DNA from: Lonicera japonica
Lineage: Eukaryota; Streptophyta; Magnoliopsida; Dipsacales; Caprifoliaceae
NCBI GenBank assembly: GCA_021464415.1
Contig: CM038467.1
Coordinates: 32,233,248-32,297,247, forward strand
DNA: 64,000 bases
Direction: 5' to 3'
Notes under the pieces: model-generated
What the model saw: only the letters and a program-made list of their open reading frames with translations
Databases searched by the model: none
What the model was told of the DNA's origin: nothing
In this document: positions 44,365 to 54,834 of the stretch, in pieces
How the letters are laid out: the number at the start of each line of letters is the position of its first letter
Position numbering within the stretch: the stretch's first letter is position 1
Program-made: the position numbers and the translations under genes

Positions 44365-44599
44365 ACTTCGTCATGTGATCCCTCCGAGCATTTAGCATAT
44401 TTGCAGTATCGATGTGCATCTTGAACAAGGTTGGCCAACAAAGGCCGCATTGGAGAATCTTTGCCGCAATCTTCTTTGAAAAGAAATGACCACCACAAGC
44501 TTCAATTTGGCAAAAGGTGAGCATGCTTTCAACTTCTTCATCCGGGATGCATCGTCGGATAATTTGATTCGAGCAATATTTGAAAAGATACGACTCGTC
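44365..44599 (-). pseudogene. integrase zinc-binding domain, frameshifted
   Basis: Fragments in overlapping frames read ACGGHFFSKKIAAKILQCGL and CWPTLFK, the H2C2 zinc-binding region before the integrase core. At least two frameshifts separate RNase H, this domain and the core. Confidence 0.7.
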
Positions 44600-45697
44600 T
44601 CAATAAAAGTGCTTTGTTTCATTAACAAATCGCCTCTTGTCTTGTGAGCTCCATGATTTTGGCATTTCTTCGGTGACAATGAAATTGACAATATCAACAT
44701 ACCATGGAGAAGATGATACCGAAAATAAATATTCATCGTAAAAGGTATCTTTGATCGGACTTTCATTGATAGGATCATTGAACATGAGCCTTAACAAATG
44801 GTCAGCCACCACATTCTTGACTCCCTTCTTGTCTTTGATCATGATGTTGAATTCTTGAAGTAAAAGAATCCAACGCAAGAGCTGCAGTTTCGCATCCTTC
44901 TTTGTGAACGAATACTTGAGGGTCACATGGTCTGTGAAGATTAGGATTAGCGAACCAATGAGATAGGATCGGAACTTGTCAAGGGCAAAGACAATTGCGA
45001 GGAGCTTCTTCTTGGTGGTCGTGTAATTCATTTGAGCTTCATTAAGAGTTCGGCTTGCATAATAAATCACATCCGGCTTCTTGTTCTTCCTTTGGCCGAG
45101 AACCACACTAATTGCATAATCTCTTGCATCACACAGAAGCTCGAATGGAAGATTCCAATCCGGACTTTGCATAATAGGAGCGGTGGTGAGCAATTGTTTG
45201 AGTTTGTTGAATGCTTCCTCACACTTGTCAGTCCATTTGAATGGTGCGTCTTTGAGGAGAAGATTACACATCGGTTTAGCAATTAAGCTAAAATTTTGTA
45301 TGAACATTCGGTAGAATTTGGCATGGCCCAAAAATGAGCAGACATCTTTGATGGTTTTGGGCATTGCTAATTTGGCAATGAGATCCACATTGGGTTTGTC
45401 TACTTCAATCCCCTTTTTGGACACCACATGGCCCAAAACAATTCTTTTTATCACCATAAAGTGACATTTCTCCCAATTGAGAACAAGCCTCTTTTCTACA
45501 CATTGTTCTAGAAACGACTCAAGATTTAACAAACAATTATCGAATAACCCACCGTAAAATGTGAAGTCATCCATAAACACTTCTAATGTTCTTTCTACAA
45601 GATCACTAAAAATGCTTAGCATGCATCTTTGAAATGTCGCGGGTGCATGACACAATCCAAATGGCATCCTTTGATATGAAAAGTGCCAAATGGACAT
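44600..45697 (-). pseudogene. Ty3/gypsy reverse transcriptase (C-terminal part) and RNase H
   Basis: The RT palm motif is present as LEVFMDDFTFYG (active-site FMDD), preceded by YQRMPFGLCHAPATFQRCML. RNase H follows with LPFELLCDARDYAISVVLGQ, YTTTKKKLLAIVFALDKFRS, FTDHVTLKY and ADHLLRL. The catalytic residues look largely preserved, but the N-terminal part of RT lies in a different frame upstream. Confidence 0.85.
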
Positions 45698-46108
45698 GTA
45701 AATGTTGTCTTTTCTTGATTGTCCAAATCAAATTCAATTTGGTTATACCCCGAAAATCCGTTTAAAAAAATAATAAAACTCATGTCCCACTACCCTTTAT
45801 AGTATTTGATCCAAGAAAGGTAATGGGAAATGATCTTTACGTGTTACCGCATTTAACTTACGGTAGTTAATACACATACGCCACCCAAAAGTGACTCTTT
45901 GTGGGATTAATTCATCTTTCTCATTTTTAACCACCGCAAGCCCAGATTTCTTGGGTAAAACTTGGGTAGGACTTACCCATTTGCTATCCGAAATTAGATA
46001 GATGATTTTTGCATCAAGCAATTTTAACATCCCATTTCTTACCATTTCTTGCATATGAGGGTTTAAACAGTGTTGAAATTGTCTTGAAGGTTTAGCCTCA
46101 TCTTCCAA
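45698..46108 (-). pseudogene. Ty3/gypsy reverse transcriptase, N-terminal part
   Basis: From 46108 the frame reads MEDEAKPSRQFQHCLNPHMQ, IISDSKWVSP-like sequence, and FGWRMCINYRKLNAVTRKDH, then PLPFLDQIL. The segment to 45698, where the FLDGYSGYNQI block should be, has several stops and a frameshift. Confidence 0.85.
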
Positions 46109-46155
46109 ATAAATTTTATGAGTGCAAATTAAGGGATTAATCCTATGAATATAGG

Positions 46156-46422
46156 CTAAACTCCAACCAAAGGCCTTTTTATACTTACCAACTTCTCCTC
46201 TTTTTCGGTTGAAAGTTCGGATGAGATTACCACCGAAAAAGTTTCGGAAGTACCTAAAAAAGCATACTTCAAGTTACTTAGCAACAGTTTCAACTCCATT
46301 CTTCCTTCAATTGGATTGGATGATTCCACTTCTCCATCCTTGTTCAAAACCTGTTTTTCATCTAAAGAACACACTTGCATGCAATTATCGGGTTCTTCAG
46401 GAGTGGTTAAAATGTCTCCCAA
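46156..46422 (-). pseudogene. gypsy pol segment between protease and RT
   Basis: MELKLLLSNLKYAFLGTSET followed by VVISSELSTEKEEKLVSI matches the conserved linker before RT in Athila-type polyproteins. The protease and gag that should precede it are absent. Confidence 0.75.
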
Positions 46423-46449
46423 TGGATCTGATTCAAAAGAGAACTTAAA

Positions 46450-46786
46450 ATTAAAAAAATTAACTTAAAATCAATTTTACTTTCACGTTTTTTTAAATTT
46501 ATTTCATTTTATTTTCTCTCTATAATTTTTTTTAAATGCTACAACTTCAAATCCAAAAATCAAAATTAGACAAAAAATATATATTTGAAACCTACTCGAG
46601 GAAATCTATAAAATAAGGTTCATTGTGATTATTTTTTGAAATTTTTTTATGAGATTTTTTAGTTGGTTTAAAAAAACTCAAACAAAAACCAAATTCAATT
46701 TTTAACATACTTTTAAATTCTACCGAACACAAAATTTTAAAAACATAACTTAAAAACTCAACTCAAAATGTCAACCAAACATCACC
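46450..46786. mobile_element. truncated MITE, same family as 10084-10443
   Basis: The right end CAACCAAACATCACC is the inverted form of the left end of the MITE at 10084, and similarity continues inward (TTCTACCGAACAC, AAAACTCAACTCAAAATGTC). The other terminus is missing where the sequence meets the Athila-like element. Confidence 0.6.
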
Positions 46787-46949
46787 ATAGGGACTGAACC
46801 AATCGGACGCTAAAGCGAGGCGCACGTTTCTGAAGTCCAACACAAATTGTAGATGTGACCTATAAATGACAAGAAAAAATTCAATACTCGAATATATAAA
46901 CAATTTAATAAATTGTATATATATACACACACAAATACAAAACATAAAT

Positions 46950-47880
46950 ATATACTTCACCTGTCAAAATCCTTGCATGCTTCCCCATCCGCTGAATGTC
47001 TCAGAAATTCAGGATCTTTTGTTGTTCTTTTCCCCGTGCCACTGCATTTTCTTTCCAGTGCGTTCGGACATGTACGTACACTATAATCTTGTTGTCAAAG
47101 AGAAGTACCGAACAGTCTTTCAGGCGATCTGTTTTCCACCGCCTGATCATCTTGTTCCCATCTCGACTCACCGCAAACGGGACATTGATCTAGATCTGCA
47201 TCCTCCTTGTAAAACAAGAAGTAACCGTAGTAACAAGCGTTTACAACCTCATAACCCATGCTGATATTCTTTAAGGTATTTTTTGCAGCTGCGTATGAGT
47301 CCCGGTACTTGTTTCCTCTGGATAATAGATAATTCATTTTCGCAGCCCACTTGTTGAAAGCCTTGTCCATCATATCGCAACCTTCCTTCAGCTGCAATGC
47401 TCTAAGCATAGAACACAACGTAGTCACTTTACTACCCTCGTACAGTTGAGTCATTGCATCGTCTAAGAGACGCTGATATGACATCATATATTCTTTGACA
47501 ACTGGATCAACCTGAAATACAGTGTCAATGCCAGGGGGATTGTACGATTCACGAAAGGGGAAAGCATCTTCCTCGAAAGCCACAGTCGAGTTACTACAAG
47601 AATCGACACTGTTACTCGAAGATTCCGTGTACAGTTGTATTTTCCGTACTTCACCATTTAAGTAGCATATGGTATACAACGTCATTATACTGTTACTGGT
47701 CAAGTGGGTGTATATGTCATCCAAGCTGAGTCGTGTGTCCATGTTGTAATACCGTTTGCAAGGACACAGATACAATTCCGTCGCACTATTGGCATTCTCT
47801 AATACAAACGTGCAAAAATCCAATACCCCCACAATAAATTGCGTTGAACATCTTGAGCATTGCATCCAAGATTTATCCAT
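46950..47880 (-). pseudogene. CACTA transposase (TnpD/Tnp2 type), N-terminal part
   Basis: The frame begins MDKSWMQCSRCSTQFIVGVL at 47880 and contains the transposase-associated domain (TELYLCPCKRYYNM, LSLDDIYTHLTSNSIM, YTICYLNGE). It continues to the start of Tnp2 (MGYEVVNACYYGYFLFYKED, CPVCGESRW). The ORF stops at 47095, but another frame downstream reads DPEFLRHSADGEACKDFDR, a recognisable Tnp2 block, down to about 46958. It is frameshifted near 47100 and then truncated. Confidence 0.85.
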
Positions 47881-47949
47881 TTTCACTATCATATAACAAT
47901 ATATATTTTAAACAATAAATAAATATTTTCAATAATAAACATATATTTT

Positions 47950-48540
47950 TAAATCTACAAATCTGCAAATTTATACTAAAATATTAAAATCAACTATCAA
48001 TAATACTAACGAAGAGTGGGGCAACAAATAACAACAATATCGTATATTCAACAACAAATATACATTTTTTACACAAATTTCAACATATATATAAACACAA
48101 AAATCACTTAAAAATTAATATTAATAATAGATAAAGTACATAAAGATCAAATTAGCCTTTAATGAGGGAAATGATTTTGAATTTTAGCTTTAAATCCCCA
48201 AAATCGCCCAAAACTCACTCCAAAACCTTCAACATTAAATACACATTTACAAATCTACAAATCTATACTAAAATATTAGTATCCACTATCAATACTACTA
48301 ACTAAGAGATCAAATAGGGTCAACAACTAACAACAATATCATATTTTCAACAACAAATATGCATTTTTTACACAAATCTCAACATATATATATATATATA
48401 TACATATAAACACAAAAATTACTTAAAAAATAATATTAATAAGAGATAAAGTACTCAAAGATTAAATTTTCCTTTAATGAGGGAAATGATGTTGATTTTC
48501 AATTTCAAATCGCAAAAATCGCCCAAAAATCACTCCAAAA
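47950..48540. repeat. 292-bp direct tandem duplication in the CACTA leader
   Basis: Two units share TATACTAAAATATTA at 47972 and 48264, plus AACAACAATATC, TTTTTTACACAAAT, ACACAAAAAT.ACTTAAAAA and TTTAATGAGGGAAATGAT blocks in the same order. Confidence 0.85.
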
Positions 48541-48599
48541 CCTTTAAATCCCGAAAATGGAGGAGCTGCTGCTCTTTGAAGATGAAAAGACCTTTATGA

Positions 48600-48905
48600 G
48601 ACGTATGTATATACATACATCGCCTTAAGTTAACTCTTAGGTGATGTAAATATATAAGTTCGTCACCTAAAAGACCCGGTCAAACCCTAGTTGACCATCA
48701 CTTAAAGTGTCGGTGGTCAAAGAGTTTTAGGCGAAGTAGGAAACAACCTTCATCGCCTAAGGTGTTCTTAGATGACATATGTGATACCTACGTCGTCTAG
48801 TTTTATCTTAGGTGACGCAGTATTATCCTACGCCGTGTAATAAAAACTACGTCGCCTGTGTTAATCCTAGGCGACGTAATCAATTTACTTCGTCTCCTCA
48901 ATCCC
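48600..48905. repeat. CACTA subterminal repeats
   Basis: Multiple direct and inverted copies of GGCGACGTAG/CTACGTCGCC-like motifs occur next to the CACTA terminus, the usual location of transposase-binding repeats. Confidence 0.75.
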
Positions 48906-48919
48906 CCACTGGTATAGTG

Positions 48920-49750
48920 TAAATAGAAGTACTTTCTATTGTTAAAGTAGAGAAAAATTATGATGAATGAATGCAAATGGAAGAATTCAATTCATTTTGC
49001 ACCTGAAATTATGGAGATGGTGAAGAAAAAGTTAACAGATGCGATTGCCTATCAAAATTAGGTAAGATTTTGTTTTATCTTCAACCAACACTTATGAGAA
49101 AATTAAGCTTTAAAAACAACAGACGTTGTGGAGATTTTAAAATAGTTAAAAATATCTGCAACTTAAAATTGCCACATTGACTGGCATTTTTTTTGTTAAA
49201 AATCGCCACCAGCTCTGGCATTTTTAAGTGCGAAATTTTTGGATGGCTTAAGATCGTCACATTTATTGGCCTTTTTTTTGATAAAATCGCCATCATAACT
49301 CGCATTTTTATGTCGACCCCATTTTTGCAAATAAGTTCAAAAGTACTATACTTTACTAAATAAGTTTAAAAATTAGCATTATCAAAACAAACGTCTATTT
49401 TTGCGGTGATTTTATATATTTAGTAATTTTAAATTGTTTTTTATTGTATAAATATAATTTCCCATTTAATTGCCAAAGGTAATAGTAATAGCCTCGCAGA
49501 AAGATGTGTTCATTCAAAACATTATAAAGACAACTCACACTCCTATCATCTTATCCTTGCCGAATCTTTTTGCAGCATAATCTTTTTGCAGAATGTTTTC
49601 TTTTGTCCTGTCTATCACACATTTTACATGGATCGATATTGTTGCAAATATGCCAAACTAAGGATAAATCGAGTTTTAGTTTGGGTAGTGATATTATTAA
49701 AATATAATATTATTTTTAAAAAAATTATTGTATATTTTTAAAATATAATA
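48920..49750. other. intergenic DNA with a dispersed repeat
   Basis: At about 49100-49400 there is an inverted relative of the 13013-13215 repeat (AAAAATCGCCACCAGC, ACCCCATTTTTGCAAATAAG). Nothing else is recognised. Confidence 0.4.
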
Positions 49751-50690
49751 TTATTTTTTCCACACTAGGTATTAAGCAATATCATTCTCCATATCCCCAT
49801 ATCGTTCACTCACTAGACAACAGGTGTCTAAACATAAAGGAGACCGCAAACCGCCATCCATACATTTGCAAAGGGCAGCAAATTCAGGGAGAGAAAAGCA
49901 TCTACCGTCAAAAATACTCACTCACCCTCTTTTTTTTTTTTTAAGTCACTTTACACAGTAGCCTAGACCAAAATCCCAAGAGAAATGCCAGTATTGAAGA
50001 AAGAGAACATTTGGCTATTTGCTTTTATCTTCGCAAATGCCACAGGGAGTTTCCTCATACAGGTACTGTTCGTATCTCCTCCTCACATTTCTATGGCCAT
50101 AACAATCATTTGGTCTATTTTGCTCCGGTGGATTCAGAACACCAACTATCTTATCCACGTCACATGTTCGAGGTAGCATTTTTGTTAGTCCTTCAACCTC
50201 TAATCCTATCCGAGTATTAGATTTTGATTCTGACTTTTATTGAGGTTGTTGATGTTGTTTTGAGGGTTTCTTCGATGAGCAGCTGTAAGAAGTACTTGGT
50301 TGGTTTATTTCTTAGGTGTGGGCCTATGGAATTTTTTTGAGCGATGGTGGGATTTTACTGGACGAGTTTGACAAATCGTTGATTTACTACATGGTTACGA
50401 TGATTTTGGCACCGATATATGTAGTCAACATCTTTGCCTATATGTAGCTTCACTTCACTATGCTGCGCAGATGGCCAAGGGTAAACACCATGGCTGCTGG
50501 TTTGAGGTGTGTAAGAAGCCCTTTTTAAAGTTTAGTGAGTTTAGAATTTTCGTCGATATATTATCTATCTTGTTATGTTTTAGGCCAGTCTCTCAATTGT
50601 ATTGTTAATCGTATTTTTAGTGTGTGTGTGTCTAGGCGGGGGTGGGGGGATGCTTTTTTAGGATTTGCAATTAATATGTATTTGTTGGTT
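49751..50690 (+). repeat. segmental duplication, left copy
   Basis: CCACACTAGGTATTAAG...CAATTAATATGT.TT matches 54835-55760 over about 930 bp in the same orientation. It carries the left membrane-protein pseudogene. Confidence 0.85.
49985..50485 (+). pseudogene. small multi-pass membrane protein, copy A, frameshifted (family unknown)
   Basis: The frame starts MPVLKKENIWLFAFIFANAT and SFLIQVLFVSPPHISMAITI, with two hydrophobic stretches in the first 45 residues. It stops after HVTCSR at 50176 because one T is missing relative to copy B (ATGTTCGAGG against ATGTTTCGAGG). Downstream sequence still aligns with copy B to about 50485, with further stops. The family is not recognised; about four to five hydrophobic helices would be expected in the complete protein. 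Confidence 0.6.
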
Positions 50691-51530
50691 ACAACAAAAT
50701 CTTGATTTCATTGCATCACAAGACGAGCAATCCTTTCACCCTTTTCCACATAAGCCACGGGAGGCAAAGAATAACCCACATGAACTCTAGCCTACCCGTA
50801 AAGGGTAAAAAATCCGACAATGACAAGTGAAGCAAAATGTACAAATAGTGACAAGGCAACAATCAAATATTAAATTTATATATACTGGCCAGATTATGTG
50901 TTTTCAAGATTAATACCCGAGTTCATATATTTACCTTGGCTTTGTTAAAAAAAAAGCTGACCACATTAAGTAGTGGATGAATGACATCTGGCTTGGTGGC
51001 CAGTTCGAAGATCAAGTGAGCATTGATCCTGAGATGTATAGCGGGCAGGTGGTTGATCAAGATGAAAACGGCTCAAAAATTCAACATAAAGAGATGATCG
51101 ACAATGAAAGAAAAACGAGGCGGATGATTATAAAAAACAATTGAATTTTGCTGCATACACCTTTATCGAGGATGTCGATTGCACACAACAAATGCCAGGA
51201 TCATAAGTAGCTTGGATATTCATAACTTATTTATTAGTAATTTTTGGTAAATGATATTGCAGCACAATAAACTAAAAATTGTTTTTGGTTTTCAGGTCAA
51301 ATTGTGGTGAGTTCATGCTTCACTTCATGGAATGCTTGATAAACTCAAAGAAACCGTCCCAAAAGGGGGGATACATTTCAGGCAAAACATACTCTACAAA
51401 TTCAGAACCCTTAAAGCATCGAAGTGAACCATGTTGTTGTAAATGATTGTGGATAATGGTGTAAATGATTGTGGATAATTTTTGTAATTTTTGAACAATT
51501 CCCTATTTTTTCAGTCTAGTTTTTTAGTTT
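50691..51530. other. region between membrane-protein pseudogene and CACTA repeats; possible C48-peptidase fragment
   Basis: Near 51295-51410 a plus-strand frame reads SNCGEFMLHFMECLINS after a TTTTCAG acceptor-like site. This resembles the DCG.F.L.FMEY block of Ulp1/C48 cysteine peptidases that some plant transposons carry. An upstream open stretch (QLNFAAYTFIEDVDC) has no assignment. The hint is weak. Confidence 0.25.
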
Positions 51531-51534
51531 TTGT

Positions 51535-52390
51535 TTGGATTACTGGGGCCCTAGTAATTTTGATTACTGGCCCTAGTAATCTGGATTACAAGACCTAGTA
51601 ATCCAAATTACTGGCCCTAGAAATCCATTATTGCACAAGCAACTTAGATTACTGGCTCTAGTAATTTATATTATAAGGGAAAGAAATATCACATCACCAA
51701 TTTATCAAATCAATGATCCACAAGTACTTACAATAAATAAGATAAATTTTGGGGCATTAGATGTGTTTTCAAAACATCAAGTTTTGCTGATTTAGCATCC
51801 CACTCCTTCTTCATTTCATTATAAAAATAAAATTTTCAATGCACTTCGTAGTGATGTTGGACGAAGAGTTTGGAGGAGATGACGTGGATGGAGATTTTGG
51901 AGGAGTTAACATGGTGAAGCAAGAAAGTGGAAGTAGATAAGATATTTGATGGTTGGTTTGATTTATGAATGGCAATCATGTTTATAAAGTAGTCTCTTAT
52001 AATATGAAGGGTTGTCATTATGGATCACATGCGTGCATTCCAATTGTTATTATGATGGTTTTATTAAAGGCGGAAGCAACTTTGGAAATAGAAGAGATGC
52101 GTGCATTCAAATTACTGCATCAACTTTGGATACCAAAGATATTACTGGGGCCTTCTCTAATCTGGATTACTGGGTACAGTAATCCAAGTTGCTGAAGAAG
52201 TAATATATAATTACTGGCCCCAATAATCAAGATTACTAGCCAAGCAACTTGGATTACTAGGGTCAGTAATCCGTTACTTCACCAGCAACATGGATTACTG
52301 CAGCCAGTAATCTAGATTATTGGGACAAGTAATCTGGATTTCTGGTACCAGTAATTTGGAATACTGGCCCCAGTAATTCTGGAATTGCCT
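51535..52390. repeat. palindromic AGTAATCC / GGATTACT repeats
   Basis: Two clusters (51535-51670 and 52140-52390) contain roughly 15-20 copies of ATTACTGG or CCAGTAAT, often paired as GGATTACT...AGTAATCC. They lie just downstream of the second CACTA coding region, so they are probably its 3' subterminal repeats. Confidence 0.75.
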
Positions 52391-52525
52391 TGTTTCAGAT
52401 TTTAGATATTGAAAATAACATGCAAAAATTCAAAATAATAAAAGAAGCATAGAAACAAATATAAACTGCAAACCAAACTTAATTTTGATTTTCATCTTCA
52501 TCTTATTTATAAGAACATATAGAAC

Positions 52526-52600
52526 ATTAATCATCATCATCATCATCATCACCACCACCACCACCATCATCATCATCACCATCACCATCATCATCATTAC

Positions 52601-52651
<51 letters not shown>

Positions 52652-52652
52652 G
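52526..52652. repeat. ATC/GAT microsatellite
   Basis: A (CAT/ATC)n run with CAC interruptions. On the minus strand it continues the acidic tail of the CACTA protein as poly-Asp codons (GAT)n after GATGAAGATGAGAATCAG. Confidence 0.95.
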
Positions 52653-52771
52653 ATTCTCATCTTCATCTTTATCCTAATCGCTGCTTAAGAGATCATTGTT
52701 ATACCCTTATGCATTGTCCTCATCGTAATCTTTGTCGGAGTCAACATCATTAGGAATATCTATCCGCGGTA

Positions 52772-54442
52772 TTAAATTGAATTTGATATATAAAGTAGAT
52801 ATGGGAATACATATAGCATCAGGTCTTGATAGGGTTCCTGTACTTCATACAGTGGAGTGACGGTTGCATCCCTTGCAAGTGTGATCTCATTGTACGTACC
52901 TCTATGTGACATCAAGTTGACGATTTTTCGTCCTTTACTAGTCGATGGATCATCTATATAGAATACTTGGCTTACCGTCTTGGCAAGAATAAATGGGAAG
53001 TTATCGTACCAACTAATATTCGGGTTGACAGATAAAAGCCTACGATCATACTTTATGCTGCCGAAAACATCAGGGTCGGTGTTGTACCACTTACACATGA
53101 ACAACATAACCAGCATGCCTTCCAAATACCTTAGTTGGACAACAGCTTGCAGAATCTTGTGATATGTGATGTCACTGGCCATTGCCATCACTCCACTGTT
53201 CTGAGTCTTTCTGATCTGGTCTCGCTAATGACACAGACACTTGACATCATTTACATCAGGTCGTGAATAAATAGTGCAACGTATATGCCTAGATGCCAAA
53301 ATTTGTACTTTTCAGTTGTATTTAGGAACACCTTTTCGTTGCATATCGTGCATTTGCATAATAAAATACTTTCAACAATAAGTCAAATGCATGTAACAAA
53401 TACAAGTTAGGTTTGAATGTTTACCCATTTAAGGACATGGTCAAGAAATGACGCAATACGCTCATCATCAGTCCCGTTTGGAGCTAGATCAGCAAATTGA
53501 TCGCAGTGATTGTCTATATACCATTGTGCTTATGTACAATTTTTCATCACACACCAGTGATTCGTCGCGATTTGTGATCTCTTTAGGCCAGCAGTTCTGA
53601 TGCAACAACTTGGCTTCACGAGATTGGAAACAACCGAGATGTTTCACCGAGGTGCCTCTGAGATAATTTCATCACTCGCGTTAGGATCATCGAGATAGTT
53701 ATTGATGAAAGTCACACAATCGTGCATGATGTTCTACTCGGCAATACATCCCTTTGGGTAATGCTTGTTTCCAACATCTTTCTTGAATTTGCCGAGCTGC
53801 CTATAAAATTGCACAGTTACATACGGATATAGACAATTATAAATAGTGACAAATAATTCATATATTTCGGTGGAAAACATCCAAATATAATGTATGGGAC
53901 CGGTGAGCATAACCTGTTCGGGTAAGTGGATGCAGAGATTGACCATGATAGTAAAGAAAGTTGGCGAAAAAGATCATCTCTAGCTTGCAGAGAATCATAA
54001 AAACTTTACTAGCGCATCAGCGACGTGACTTCCCAAATATAGCTGAATGACCACAGGAAGAACAAGCTGAAGCATGACATGGCAGTCGTGAGTCTTCAGT
54101 CCGTAGAACTTTTTATCAGAAACTTTGACCTTATTCTTTTGGCTTTCCGCATAACCTCTTGGATACTTAACAGCAGCAATATAATCAAATACGACCCTCT
54201 GATCCTTAGGCCGACCTGTATAATCAGCTTGAGGTAGCGTCACTTTGCCTGACGGCCCTTTCTTCGCCCAGAACTTGCTACGTATACCCATCTTCTCAAG
54301 AGTTGCACGAGATTTCGCATCGTCCTTAGTCTTTCCATCAAGACCTAGAACAGTACCGAAAACGTTATTGCAGACGTTTTTTTCGATGTGCATGACATCT
54401 AATGCACGTCTCACATTAGATGTAGTCCAGTAAAGCAGCTCT
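52772..54442 (-). pseudogene. CACTA transposase C-terminal part (Tnp2, DUF4218, DUF4216)
   Basis: From about 54442 the frame reads LLYWTTSNVRRALDVMHIEK, NVCNNVFGTVLGLDGKTKDD and FYGLKTHDCHVMLQLVLPVV (Tnp2). From 53946, MVNLCIHLPEQVMLTGPIHY and YRQLGKFKKDVGNKHYPKGC form DUF4218. From 53191, FMCKWYNTDPDVFG and NFPFILAKTVSQVFYIDDPS form DUF4216. Each piece is in its own frame, separated by stops. An AG before CTGCTTTACTGG at 54443 may be an intron acceptor. Confidence 0.85.
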
Positions 54443-54445
54443 CAG

Positions 54446-54834
54446 AATACTAATGTGACTAACATAATAGTGTATATTTTTTAATATATTATATGACTAA
54501 CACAAAATTTTGACAACCACATATATGTTTTTGTATTATTAATACATCTTGTTAAATGAGTGTAACCCTTATTAATTAAAAGTAATAATTTTGTAATATA
54601 ATTTTTGGAATAAATGTTTGATGTCCCTTACCCTTTGAAATTAAAATCACTAAATATTAAGAAGGGTAATATATGTTATACTTAACTTTTGAATATTTTT
54701 GTTAATACAAATTGAATCAATACCACAATAATTTGAATAAAAAATTTGTACACAAGTTAAATGAGTTCTTACCGCTCTAATCTCTCTCTTTCTCCTCCCC
54801 ACACACCCAAACCAATATATATATATATATATAT
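54446..54834. other. AT-rich DNA between CACTA fragment and duplication copy B
   Basis: A (TA)n run lies at about 54815-54833. No gene is seen. Confidence 0.4.

Larger units (their letters stand above)
36795..46448 (-). mobile_element. Athila-like Ty3/gypsy element, 5'-truncated, with nested LTR fragment
   Basis: On the minus strand the order is pre-RT linker, RT, RNase H, integrase (46422-43429), a long non-pol region, and a probable 3' LTR (38579-36795). The RT linker MELKLLLSNLKYAFLGTSET and RT sequence SDSKWVSPTQVLPKKSG are typical of the Athila lineage. Gag, protease and the 5' LTR are missing: the element stops at about 46448, where a MITE fragment begins. All pol frames are broken and an Ogre/Tat-like LTR interrupts the 3' part. 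Confidence 0.8.
46950..48919 (-). mobile_element. 5' part of a CACTA (En/Spm) transposon
   Basis: On the minus strand the element starts at 48919 with CACTATACCAGTGGGGG, a CACTA-type terminus. About 300 bp of subterminal repeats with GGCGACGTA/CCTAGGCGAC motifs follow (48905-48600), then a leader with a 292-bp tandem duplication, then the transposase gene from 47880. Similarity stops at about 46950. The 3' half and 3' terminus are not present. Confidence 0.8.
52500..54445 (-). mobile_element. 3' half of a second CACTA (En/Spm) transposon
   Basis: The minus-strand order is Tnp2 C-terminal half, DUF4218, DUF4216, then an acidic tail, typical of plant CACTA transposases. The N-terminal half and the 5' terminus are missing. 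It cannot be the other half of the element at 46950-48919 in its present arrangement, because the N-terminal piece lies downstream rather than upstream. Confidence 0.8.

Noticed and set aside
46866..47264. 132-codon plus-strand ORF
   Set aside because: It is antisense to the recognisable CACTA transposase sequence.
52430..52688. Poly-Met and poly-Ile ORFs
   Set aside because: Low-complexity translations of the ATC microsatellite in the wrong frames.
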